Assembly (NCBI RefSeq): GCF_009707865.1
Contig: NZ_WMBA01000061.1
Span: 1 to 46,613, forward strand
Direction of reading: 5' to 3'
From: Amycolatopsis pithecellobii
GTDB taxonomy: Bacteria > Actinomycetota > Actinomycetes > Mycobacteriales > Pseudonocardiaceae
Length of the DNA stretch: 46,613 nucleotides
How positions within the stretch are numbered: the first letter of the stretch is position 1; each line of letters starts with the position of its first letter. The notes beneath the pieces are model-generated. The model searched no databases. It had not been told where the DNA came from and worked only from the letters and a program-made list of their open reading frames with translations. This document shows positions 24,316 to 31,683 of the stretch, piece after piece. Made by a program: the position numbers and the translations under genes.

Positions 24316-25311
24316 TCACCGGATCTCTCCGTCCGACGCGGACGCCCGACCGTCAGCGTGCGATACTCGGTGCGCCACGCGGTCACGCCCACGAGGCTTC
24401 AGGTTTCCTGAACTCCCAGGCCTTCGGCCGCCCCTGAGAACCAAAATGTCCTCGTGCGCGATGACCCAGGCGGGCACGCCGCGGTCGCGGAGCTTGCGTA
24501 TGTAGTCCAGCTGGAAGAACGACGAGCGCGGGACGAGCTTGCCGTCGCGCAGTCCGGCAAGGAGCCCGACGCAGCGTTGGACGGGGTCGAGTCCGGCGTT
24601 GATGGCTGCGTCCAACGTGAGGGACGGGAAGTCGATGAGTTCGCCGTCGACGCGGAACGGTCGGGTGGTGATGGCGACGACCCCACCGGGCCGAAGCAGC
24701 GGGAGGGCGCGGCGCAGGATGTCGGTGAACCCGCGCAGCAGCATGGGCAGGCTCCGGTGGGCGAGGTTCGCGCGATCGCGGCTGTAGCGGTTGTCGTGCT
24801 TGCGCACCGGGCGGTGCCCGGGGGCGTGTACTTGGCCGTGGACGCTGGCCCCGTAGGGCGGGGAGGTCACCAGCAAGCCGACTCGCCCGGCGTAGCGGTC
24901 GGCGAGGTTGGGCAGGACCTGTCGGGCGTCGCCGACGTGCACCTCGCCCCGACCGGTTCCGCCGTCGCAGGCGGCGAGGGCGAGGTTGGCTTCGCTGACC
25001 GCGGCCCACCGGTTCTCGTACTCGATGCCGAGGGCGTCGCGGCCCTTGTGGACGGCTTCGACCAAGGTGGTGCCGACCCCGCACATGGGGTCGAGGACGA
25101 GGTCGCCGGGCGCGGTGAAGGTGTCGATGGCGTGCCGGACAATGGCGGGCAGCATCTTCGCCGGATGCGCGGTCGCCTCGGGCACGTACCGGGTGCCGCG
25201 CTGGGTGCGCGCCGCCTGCTGCGCCGTCGGCCACACGGTCACCGGCAGCTCGACCAGAGCGTCGCTGCCTCGGGTCAACGCCTGTTGCGGAATCGGCTCG
25301 TAGGTACTCAT
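24316..25311 (-). CDS. DNA N4/N6 methyltransferase (TSPPY type)
   Basis: This 331-residue AdoMet-dependent DNA methyltransferase has the AdoMet-binding motif DPMCGVGTTLVEAVHKG (about residue 78) before the catalytic TSPPYGASVHG (about 150), the order seen in the beta-type N4-cytosine/N6-adenine family. The SPPY form favours N4-cytosine but does not settle it. No linked restriction endonuclease is seen, so it may be an orphan that marks the element DNA or evades host restriction. Its ATG overlaps the preceding stop by one base (TGATG), and its own stop overlaps the next start, indicating one operon with the partner gene and the int/xis module. Confidence 0.9.
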   Translation of the reverse strand: MSTYEPIPQQALTRGSDALVELPVTVWPTAQQAARTQRGTRYVPEATAHPAKMLPAIVRHAIDTFTAPGDLVLDPMCGVGTTLVEAVHKGRDALGIEYENRWAAVSEANLALAACDGGTGRGEVHVGDARQVLPNLADRYAGRVGLLVTSPPYGASVHGQVHAPGHRPVRKHDNRYSRDRANLAHRSLPMLLRGFTDILRRALPLLRPGGVVAITTRPFRVDGELIDFPSLTLDAAINAGLDPVQRCVGLLAGLRDGKLVPRSSFFQLDYIRKLRDRGVPAWVIAHEDILVLRGGRRPGSSGNLKPRGRDRVAHRVSHADGRASASDGEIR

Positions 25312-26024
25312 CAGGCGGCGCCTCCGAAGTCGGTGTGGAACACGAGCAGATCCGTGTGGGCGTCGGCGTGCACCGCGTCGGCGAGCAGCGTGACCGAGGC
25401 CGGCGGACTCGAGACAAGAAGCCGCTCGCCCTGGATGTGGGCGAGCACGGCGATGATGTGCTGCAGGTAGCTCAGCCCGGCGGTGGTCGCGGCGGTCACC
25501 ACCGCCCCGGTGTGGTCGGCGAACCGGCCCGCCCCGGCTGGGTTGCGCGTGGCCACGGCGAGCACTCCACCGGGCGCCAACCAGCGCGCCCAGGTGGTGT
25601 AGGGCTCGCCGTCGACGTCGATCCACGGGGCGGGCAACTCGGCGGCCAGCAGCAGGTCCACCGAGCCGGGTTCCGGCGTCTGCGCACCCCCGCCAACCCG
25701 GTCCCGGCGGCCACCGACGGTGACCGTCTCGGGGTCGACGCAGAGGACTCGGCGGTCGCCGACTGTGTCGGCGACCGCGGCGATGCGGGCGGCGTCCGGA
25801 CCGGTCACCGCGACCGTGTTCCCGCGACGGGTGAAGGCGGTCACGGCCTGGGTCACGAGGCTGCGGGTGAGACCCGCGATCAGCGGCGGCAGGCCGTGCT
25901 CGTCGGCTAGCGCGGGTGCGCACAACCAAATTCCCAGCGGCACGGCAGCGCTTTTCCGTGGCTGCGGCTCAGGGTGCGCTTCGATTTCTGTTGCGGAATC
26001 CGGCGAGAAAGGAACAACGCTCAT
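25311..26024 (-). CDS. AdoMet methyltransferase-fold partner of the DNA methylase
   Basis: From the ATG at 26024 this 237-residue protein shows a Rossmann-like methyltransferase arrangement: GNTVAVTGPDAARIAAVADT, VLCVDPETVTV, then SVDLLLAAELPAPWID and APGGVLAVATRN, the last matching strand 5 of a methyltransferase fold. No SPPY or GxGxG motif is obvious, so it may be inactive or a specificity partner of the DNA methylase that follows with a one-base overlap. Start choice rests on the protein-like sequence beginning there; upstream codons run into the repeat-rich non-coding zone. It is the first gene of the minus-strand operon. Confidence 0.65.
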   Translation of the reverse strand: MSVVPFSPDSATEIEAHPEPQPRKSAAVPLGIWLCAPALADEHGLPPLIAGLTRSLVTQAVTAFTRRGNTVAVTGPDAARIAAVADTVGDRRVLCVDPETVTVGGRRDRVGGGAQTPEPGSVDLLLAAELPAPWIDVDGEPYTTWARWLAPGGVLAVATRNPAGAGRFADHTGAVVTAATTAGLSYLQHIIAVLAHIQGERLLVSSPPASVTLLADAVHADAHTDLLVFHTDFGGAA

Positions 26025-26063
26025 CGGGAGTGTCCTCGCAATTCGCGGTTGCGGGCTCTGACA

Positions 26064-26126
26064 CTGCTCTAAAGCGCGGTGTTGCGCCGGATTTTGCAGA
26101 CGAGTTTGAACTTTTTTCCGGACGGC
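26064..26126 (+). repeat. Left arm of a long imperfect inverted repeat
   Basis: The sequence from GCTCTAAAGC through TTTTGCAGACGAGTTTGAAC to the CTTTTTTCC tract reappears in inverted form at 27931-27993, with scattered mismatches. Read on the minus strand this arm encodes a tail (GKKFKLVCKIRR, then a stop) like the C-terminus of the regulator at 27146-27976 (KKSKSVCKKSA), so the two ends may descend from a duplicated gene tail or a shared DNA site. Confidence 0.6.
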
Positions 26127-26924
26127 CCGACGCGCCCTGCTCGGCGGGCGTGCTGCTGTGGGCGTGACGCCTGTCCCGGGCATCGCAGTGCCCCTGCAAC
26201 CGCGCTGGCGTCACAACCGGAGGGTGCGCGCCGACCACAGGAGCGCCTGCGTTCGCGCCCGGCAGGAGGCACGGTCAGCGGGGCGCGCACACCCGGGTGG
26301 AGTCTTCGCGCTGCGCGCCGCGGAGGGCCGCGCGCGCTGAGGGACCGGGTCGGTCACGGTGTCGGATTCACCCGCGAAGCTCTCGCCTTCGATGCCCGGT
26401 GCTCGCGCTCCGGGCGGCGCATAGTGCACGGCTTCGCGCCGCAGGGGCGCGGGCCGGGACCGAACGAGCAACGTCCGGTGCGCGGCGCCCCGGCGAACGA
26501 GCGTCATCGGACCGCGAGACGCGTCGCGCAGGATACCCACGCCCGTGCCTCGTTACGGTCGAGTCACCGCGAACTTCGGAGGGCTGGCAGGGCGGCGGCG
26601 CACCGACTCCGGTGTCCGCTCACACCCGCCGCGCGAGCCGCGGCGCGGCTGCCCCGCGAATGCCTGCGTCGTGTCCACCCGGCGCCGCTGGAGCCATCAC
26701 CCGGCTCCACCGCGAGCGCCCCAGACGTGGCCGCGCGGGGCCGTGTCGGGGCGGTCGCTCACGGCGGCGTTCACAACCCCGAGTCCGGCATCCGCGCCCC
26801 ACTTCGCCGCACCCTGTTCCGCGTGCTGCCTGCGCAAGCAACCAGCCTGCAAGCGACTCAGCGACCGGGTCTTCAAGATTTTTTCGGAGAACTTTGGGCG
26901 AGATCGGTGACCGCTCGGCGGGCG

Positions 26925-26943
26925 CTTGCGGTTTCCTTGCGCC
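26925..26943 (+). repeat. 19-base direct repeat, copy 1
   Basis: CTTGCGGTTTCCTTGCGCC occurs here and again at 27003-27021, 78 bases apart. It is AT-richer than its surroundings and lies near the start of the conjugation operon. Confidence 0.85.
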
Positions 26944-27002
26944 GCTGGTCAAACGGTACGCGAGTCTGATCGGCAACCGGTGTTGAGCGATCGGGGTGAT
27001 CC

Positions 27003-27021
27003 CTTGCGGTTTCCTTGCGCC
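27003..27021 (+). repeat. 19-base direct repeat, copy 2
   Basis: Identical to 26925-26943. A close inverted match, AAGGAAAGCGCAAG (27044-27057), follows, so copy 2 and this variant could form a stem upstream of the regulator gene. Confidence 0.85.
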
Positions 27022-27145
27022 CCGGTTTTCAAGATCAACAGGGAAGGAAAGCGCAAGCGGGCTCCGGCGGCATGGACGGCGTCCCCGTCCACACCGATCC
27101 GCCCGGTTGTTTCCCGCGGATCGGCTCGCACAAGGGAGTCCTGCG

Positions 27146-27976
27146 ATGCCGTCCATGCACTCGGGTGCCCGCCTCCGGGAGCCATCCCGTGCCCGCCACC
27201 GCGATCGTGACACCAGCGTCGACTCGGTGGAGTTCGTCTCGGCGATGGACGCCGCGGAGTCGGCGTTCCGTCTGTTGTGCACCGGCCCGGAGCCACTCGC
27301 TATCGACTGCGAGCGGATCGGGCTCGGGCTGCCGCAGGAGCGCGTGCCGTTGGTCGAACTGCGCGACGTGCTGCTGGACCGGGCTACCACCGAAGCCGCC
27401 CGGGAGGCGGTGTGGCGGCAGTTGGTGCTCGCCGCACAGACCGAGGATCCGGCGTGGGTGCTCGGCGCGGTCGGTGTCGCGATGCCGGGGTTGCGCAAGG
27501 CGGCTGGGGAGCTGGCGACCGGCTACAGCGGCGATGTCGAGGACATCGACGCGGAGATGCTGGCGGGGTTCACCGCGCGGCTGAAGGAGATCGATCCGGA
27601 CGCGGGTTCGCTGGGGCCGCGGTTGGTGTGGGCGGCGCAGCGCGCTGGGGCGAAGTGGCGCGCGGCGGAGTGGGACTACGCCGCCCGCACAGTGCCCCGG
27701 TGGGAGTCGTTCGAGCCGCGCCAGCCCGACCAGGGCCACCCCGAGCTGGTGCTCGCCGAGGCTGTGCGCGACGGCGTGCTCACCGAGGCCGAAGCCTCGT
27801 TGATTGCGGACACCCGGCTGGATGAAATGCACCTGTACGAGGCCGCCGAAAAATTAGGTGACTCGTATTTCCGCGTGCTTCGCGCCCGGGAAAGGGCCGA
27901 GTCCGCGCTCATTTTCTGGCTCGGTGCCGAGCGCCCGCCAAAAAAGTCGAAATCCGTCTGCAAAAAGTCGGCCTGA
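27146..27976 (+). CDS. Putative sigma-region-4-like HTH regulator of the transfer operon
   Basis: This 276-residue protein starts at ATG 27146 behind AAGGGAG. The middle is acidic and helical. The C-terminal part reads LTEAEASLIADTRLDEMHLY, AAEKLGDSYFRVLRARERAE, which matches the shape of sigma-70 region 4 or a related DNA-binding helix-turn-helix (about residues 208-250). I infer a transcription factor for the downstream transfer genes, as it is the first gene of that strand and is encoded just after the non-coding control zone. The Lys-rich tail (PPKKSKSVCKKSA) overlaps an arm of the long inverted repeat. No membrane segment. The family name is not certain. Confidence 0.6.
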   Translation: MPSMHSGARLREPSRARHRDRDTSVDSVEFVSAMDAAESAFRLLCTGPEPLAIDCERIGLGLPQERVPLVELRDVLLDRATTEAAREAVWRQLVLAAQTEDPAWVLGAVGVAMPGLRKAAGELATGYSGDVEDIDAEMLAGFTARLKEIDPDAGSLGPRLVWAAQRAGAKWRAAEWDYAARTVPRWESFEPRQPDQGHPELVLAEAVRDGVLTEAEASLIADTRLDEMHLYEAAEKLGDSYFRVLRARERAESALIFWLGAERPPKKSKSVCKKSA

Positions 27977-27993
27977 ACCCCGCTTTAGAGCGG
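27931..27993 (-). repeat. Right arm of the long imperfect inverted repeat
   Basis: This is the inverted partner of 26064-26126. It covers the last codons of the regulator gene (Lys-rich PPKKSKSVCKKSA) and the bases just past its stop, including CCGCTTTAGAGCGG, itself a palindrome. The two arms bracket the 1.1 kb non-coding zone and the regulator gene. Confidence 0.6.
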
Positions 27994-28114
27994 TGTGAGG
28001 GGAATCAGGTCGAGAACCGGGCAGACGCGCACTGCGGCAGGTGCCCGCCACCGCCGCATCCGCTGGGCACCCCGGGCCGCAGGGCCGGTGACCGGCTCCC
28101 TGATTCCCCTCACA
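27994..28114 (+). promoter_or_regulatory. Long-range inverted repeat before the pilin gene
   Basis: TGTGAGGGGAATCAGG at 27994-28009 has a perfect 16-base inverted partner CCTGATTCCCCTCACA at 28099-28114. The arms start 18 bases after the regulator stop and end about 45 bases before the pilin start. The spacer of 89 bases is GC-rich and can fold further (GCCGGTGACCGGC). It could form a stem in the mRNA that limits read-through or protects the downstream message, or the two arms may bind one protein with DNA looping. Confidence 0.55.
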
Positions 28115-28159
28115 TCCACCTCGCCCACCCGCGACCGGTGTCCTCGGGAGGGATCCTGG

Positions 28160-28546
28160 ATGTCAGCCTGGATGTTTCGGCGATCACCGCGCCGCCCGCG
28201 CAGCATACCCATGCGCGCGCTACGCACGGTCACCGTCCTGGGCGGCGTGGTGGGGGTGCTGCTGCTCGTCGCCGTCGCGCCCGCGTCGGCCGACACGGTG
28301 GTCCTCGCGGCACCTCCCGGGTCGCTCGCGGATGTCATCGACCGGCTTCGCAACTTCCTGATTGGCTTGGCGGCTGGCCTGGCCACGTTGTTCTTGACGA
28401 TCGGCGGGGTGCGGTACCTGACCGCGGATGGTGACCCGGGCGAGGTCGAGCGGGCGAAGAAGGGCCTACGCAACGCCGCGATCGGCTACGGGGTGGCCAT
28501 GCTCGCACCGGTTCTCGCGGCCATCCTGCAGAGCCTGGTGGGTTGA
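28160..28546 (+). CDS. VirB2/TrbC-like pilin
   Basis: This 128-residue membrane protein starts at ATG 28160, which follows GGGAGGG. A basic head (MFRRSPRRPRSIPMR) leads into a signal-type hydrophobic segment (VLGGVVGVLLLVAVAPASA, about residues 26-44) with an AxA cleavage site. The mature part has two membrane helices (NFLIGLAAGLATLFLTIGGV and NAAIGYGVAMLAPVLAAILQ) separated by a short charged loop with KKGLRN, which is the classic layout of VirB2/TrbC pilins of type IV secretion. It probably forms the transfer channel surface structure. It is followed after three bases by the channel gene. Confidence 0.82.
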   Translation: MSAWMFRRSPRRPRSIPMRALRTVTVLGGVVGVLLLVAVAPASADTVVLAAPPGSLADVIDRLRNFLIGLAAGLATLFLTIGGVRYLTADGDPGEVERAKKGLRNAAIGYGVAMLAPVLAAILQSLVG

Positions 28547-28549
28547 CCG

Positions 28550-30646
28550 ATGCCGACGCCCATCATGGTGAGCACCACTGCATGGCGACACCGGACATGG
28601 CGGGGTGCGGCACGGCTGCGCGTCGCGGTCCTGGTGGGGCTGGTGTGCGCGTTCGTCGCGGCGCTGTTGAGTGCCTCGGTCGGGCAGGCGCACGCCCAGC
28701 CTCCGGTGCTGCCGCTGCCGCCCGTGGCCACCCCTGGCCCGGAGATTCCGCTCCCGTCCCCTCCGCCCGCGCCGACGCCGGTGCCGCCGAGGGTGAACCC
28801 GTCGGTTCCGCTGCCGCTGCCGCCGAATCCCGACCTGGGATGGCCGAGCGAGATTCCCCCACCGCCGAACCCGGGCGGGCCACCGCCGACGTGGAACCCG
28901 CCGATCCCACCGCCCTCGTCGAGCTCGGTGCAGCCGCCGCCGATCGTGGTCGACCCGAACCATCCGGTGGCGCCGCCACCGCCGCCTCAGCAGCAGGAGC
29001 CGCAGCCGCAGTCCGGGGCGACCGATTGCGGGTGGCTCGACATCGTGTGCAAGGCCGGGCAGGCGATCAACACGTGGTTCACCAACCTGGTCACCTCGGC
29101 GATGGACCCGGTGCTCGACCTGGTCGGCCGGACCTCGATGACCACCCCGGATCTGGCGGGCAACCCGCAGATCTCGCAGTTGTGGGACATCACCCGTTGG
29201 GTGGCGAACTCTCTGTTCATCTTGTTCGTGGTCGTCGGCGGGATCGTGGTCGCCTCACACGAGACGTTGCAGACCCGGGTGACGGTGAAGGAGACGCTGC
29301 CGCGGATCGTGGTCGGCTTCATCGCGGTCAATGCGAGCCTGTCGCTGATCGGACTCGCGATCAGCTTCGTCAACGGCATTGCCACCGGAATCCTGTCCGG
29401 CGACTCGTCGGGCGGCATCACCACCGGGGTGAAAGTCGAGATCCACCGCCAGCTCGAACAGGGCGGGATCTTCATGATCCTGGTCGCCCTCGTGGTGCTC
29501 ATCCTGGCCGTGGTGCTGCTCGCGCTGTATGTGCTGCGGCTGACCGTCACGATCGTGATCGTCGTGGCCGGGCCACTCGCCTTGGTCTGTCACTCCTCCC
29601 CCTACTCCGAGGGCATCGCCAAGCTTTGGTGGCGCGCGCTGTTTGGAGTGCTGGCGATCCAGATCCTGCAAGCGATCACGTTGATCGTGTTCGTGAAGGT
29701 GTTCTTCGTCCAGGGCACCTCCGGCCCCGGCGCCAGCCAGTTGCTCGGTGTGTCGGGTGGGCTGATGAACCTGGTCATCTCGGTCGTCCTGCTGTTCATC
29801 CTGATCAAAATCCCGTCCTGGGTGATGCAGCAGGTCGGCCTCGGTGGGCGCTCGGCGATCGCCTCGATCGTGAAGTACGCGCTGCTCGCCAAGGGGATGG
29901 GCGTGCTCGGCGTCGGTAAGGGCGCGGGCGCCGCCGCGGCCCACGGCAAGACCGGTCGACGCGGTTCCGGGAGCGCATCGGCACGGCCGCGGGGTCGTGG
30001 CCCGACCGGTGGCCGACGTCCTGGCGGTGCGGCGCGCCGTCGCCGCGCAGGCGCGACGTTCGGCACCGGTGCGCAACGAATGACCCACGGCGCCGCGCGG
30101 GCGGCGCGGGAGCGTGCCGCCCGTGCGTGGGCCGCGCCCGCACGCATGGCCCGCGACGCGCGTACCGCTGCCCGTGAACGCCAGCAGCCGCTCAGCGACG
30201 GCGGGTTCGCTCCGGCATCCGTGGCGTACGTGCCCGCGCCGATGTCGACCACACCGTCCGCGGCGAGCGTGGCGCCGCCAATCGAGTCCACCCGCTGGGG
30301 CTCGCCAGCCGGCCCACGCCGGTCCACCACCGCGCGGACGCGGTCGGCGGCAGCGTCGCGGGCACCGCGCCCGGCGACCGCGAGCCAAGCCCGCGACCGG
30401 ACCATGCCCCGCACCCCGCCGCGCAGCACCGGCAGGGCCTCGGCGGCTCGCCGGAGCCCGTCGCCGCAGGTGTATACGCCCACGTTCCAGGCACCCGGTG
30501 CCGCGCCGTCTACCCCGAGCGCGGCAAGCCGCGGCGCACGCGCGGGCAACGGCAAGGGCCACGGCGCGGCACGGCAACAGCCGGGCGCGCCGCGCGCCGG
30601 AGCGGCGAAACCACAACCACACAACCCGAAGAAAGGGGGTCGCTGA
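28550..30646 (+). CDS. VirB6/TrbL-like polytopic channel protein
   Basis: This 698-residue membrane protein has a signal-type N-terminus (VAVLVGLVCAFVAALLSASV), then a Pro-rich extracytoplasmic segment of about 100 residues, then at least five membrane helices between about residues 215 and 440. These include LFILFVVVGGIVVASH, IVVGFIAVNASLSLIGLAIS and FMILVALVVLILAVVLLALY. The long Arg/Ala/Pro-rich tail (about 450-698) is low-complexity and presumably cytoplasmic and nucleic-acid-binding. This topology and position correspond to VirB6-like inner-membrane channel components in Gram-positive type IV systems. Its stop overlaps the PrgI start (TGATG). Confidence 0.82.
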   Translation: MPTPIMVSTTAWRHRTWRGAARLRVAVLVGLVCAFVAALLSASVGQAHAQPPVLPLPPVATPGPEIPLPSPPPAPTPVPPRVNPSVPLPLPPNPDLGWPSEIPPPPNPGGPPPTWNPPIPPPSSSSVQPPPIVVDPNHPVAPPPPPQQQEPQPQSGATDCGWLDIVCKAGQAINTWFTNLVTSAMDPVLDLVGRTSMTTPDLAGNPQISQLWDITRWVANSLFILFVVVGGIVVASHETLQTRVTVKETLPRIVVGFIAVNASLSLIGLAISFVNGIATGILSGDSSGGITTGVKVEIHRQLEQGGIFMILVALVVLILAVVLLALYVLRLTVTIVIVVAGPLALVCHSSPYSEGIAKLWWRALFGVLAIQILQAITLIVFVKVFFVQGTSGPGASQLLGVSGGLMNLVISVVLLFILIKIPSWVMQQVGLGGRSAIASIVKYALLAKGMGVLGVGKGAGAAAAHGKTGRRGSGSASARPRGRGPTGGRRPGGAARRRRAGATFGTGAQRMTHGAARAARERAARAWAAPARMARDARTAARERQQPLSDGGFAPASVAYVPAPMSTTPSAASVAPPIESTRWGSPAGPRRSTTARTRSAAASRAPRPATASQARDRTMPRTPPRSTGRASAARRSPSPQVYTPTFQAPGAAPSTPSAASRGARAGNGKGHGAARQQPGAPRAGAAKPQPHNPKKGGR

Positions 30647-31680
30647 TGCGCAGCGACGAGGACGTACCGATATCGGCGCGGGTGCCCGCCGATGTGGAGA
30701 AGCCGGACAAGATCGTGTTCGGGTTGACCGCGCGGCAGGCCGGGATTCTCGGCGTGACCGGGCTGCTGCTGTGGGGTCTGTACCAGTCCGCGCACAGCCA
30801 CATATCGCCGGTGGTGTTCGCCGTGGTGGCGATCCCGATCGCCGGGCTGGCGTTCGCGGTGGTGACCGTGCGGCGGGACGGACTCACGTTGGATGCGTGG
30901 CTGCTGGCCGCGTTGAAGCAGAGGTGCAGCCCGACACGGCTGGTGCCCGCCGACAGCGTGGGCGGTGACACCGTGCCCGACGCACCCGCCTGGATCGCGG
31001 CGAACGCCGGACCACTGCCTGCGCCACTGCGACTTCCCGCCGAAGCGATCTCGCCCGAGGGCGCGATCGACCTCGGTCCGCAACATGGCACCGCGCATGC
31101 CGCGGCCTGCTCCACGGTGAACTTCGGGCTGCGCACCGCCGGGGAACAGAACGCGCTCATCGGCGGCTTCTCTCGCTGGCTGCACAGCCTCTCCGGCCCG
31201 GTGCAGATCGTGGTGCGCGCCCAGCGCCTCGACCTCGAACCCTACCTCGAGACGCTCGCCGACGAGGCCGGCGGACTTCCACACCCCGCGCTGGAACAAG
31301 CCTGCCTGGGACACGTGGACTTCCTGCGCGAGCTGTCGGCCAGCCGGGATCTGTTGCGCCGCCACGTCACGGTCGTCGTCCGGCAACCCGCCACCGCACG
31401 GCATGGCCGCGACACGAGCGCGGCGCAGACCGTAGCGCGGCGCGCGCAGGAAGCAGTTCGTGCGTTGAGGGGTTGCGAGGTCGTGGTCGCCCCGCTCGAT
31501 GGTGCCCACGCCCATGCCGTGCTCGGTGCTGCCGCTGACCCCAACGGCGGGCCGCAGGCCACCCGCGCGGGCACCGCCTCCGGCGTGGTCACCGCCCAGC
31601 CCGATCTCCAGCACTCAGCTGCGCTGCACCCACCCACGAGCGACACGGTCGTCGACGTGGCCGAGGACGTGGAGGTCTAA
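30646..31680 (+). CDS. PrgI family protein (type IV secretion)
   Basis: This 344-residue protein begins with the PrgI pattern ISARVPADVEKPDKIVFGLT. Two adjacent membrane helices follow (GILGVTGLLLWGLYQ and VVFAVVAIPIAGLAFAVV, about residues 38-80), ending in the conserved DAWLLAALK. The rest is a soluble domain with a motif-free alpha/beta character (INFGL-like segment VNFGLRTAGEQNALIGGFSR). PrgI proteins always accompany VirB4-type ATPases in Gram-positive conjugation systems and act as membrane anchors. The VirB4 gene follows after three bases, in agreement. Confidence 0.86.
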   Translation: MRSDEDVPISARVPADVEKPDKIVFGLTARQAGILGVTGLLLWGLYQSAHSHISPVVFAVVAIPIAGLAFAVVTVRRDGLTLDAWLLAALKQRCSPTRLVPADSVGGDTVPDAPAWIAANAGPLPAPLRLPAEAISPEGAIDLGPQHGTAHAAACSTVNFGLRTAGEQNALIGGFSRWLHSLSGPVQIVVRAQRLDLEPYLETLADEAGGLPHPALEQACLGHVDFLRELSASRDLLRRHVTVVVRQPATARHGRDTSAAQTVARRAQEAVRALRGCEVVVAPLDGAHAHAVLGAAADPNGGPQATRAGTASGVVTAQPDLQHSAALHPPTSDTVVDVAEDVEV

Positions 31681-31683
31681 CCG

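Larger units (their letters stand above)
26025..27145. other. Repeat-rich non-coding region between divergent operons
   Basis: About 1.1 kb without a believable gene lies between the minus-strand integration/modification operon and the plus-strand conjugation operon. It must hold both promoters. It contains a repeated 19-mer CTTGCGGTTTCCTTGCGCC, an inverted variant, T-rich tracts near 26111 and 26878, and one arm of a long imperfect inverted repeat whose partner is at 27931-27993. This makeup suits an origin of transfer or replication and a control region, but that is inference. Confidence 0.5.

Noticed and set aside
26079..26986. Overlapping plus-strand open frames in the 26-27 kb gap
   Set aside because: Arg/Pro/Ala-rich in all frames, without ribosome sites or recognisable domains.
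28543..29919. Plus-strand open frame of 458 codons overlapping the VirB6-like gene
   Set aside because: Different frame of the same DNA; Arg/Gly/Ala-rich and without the membrane helices seen in the true frame.
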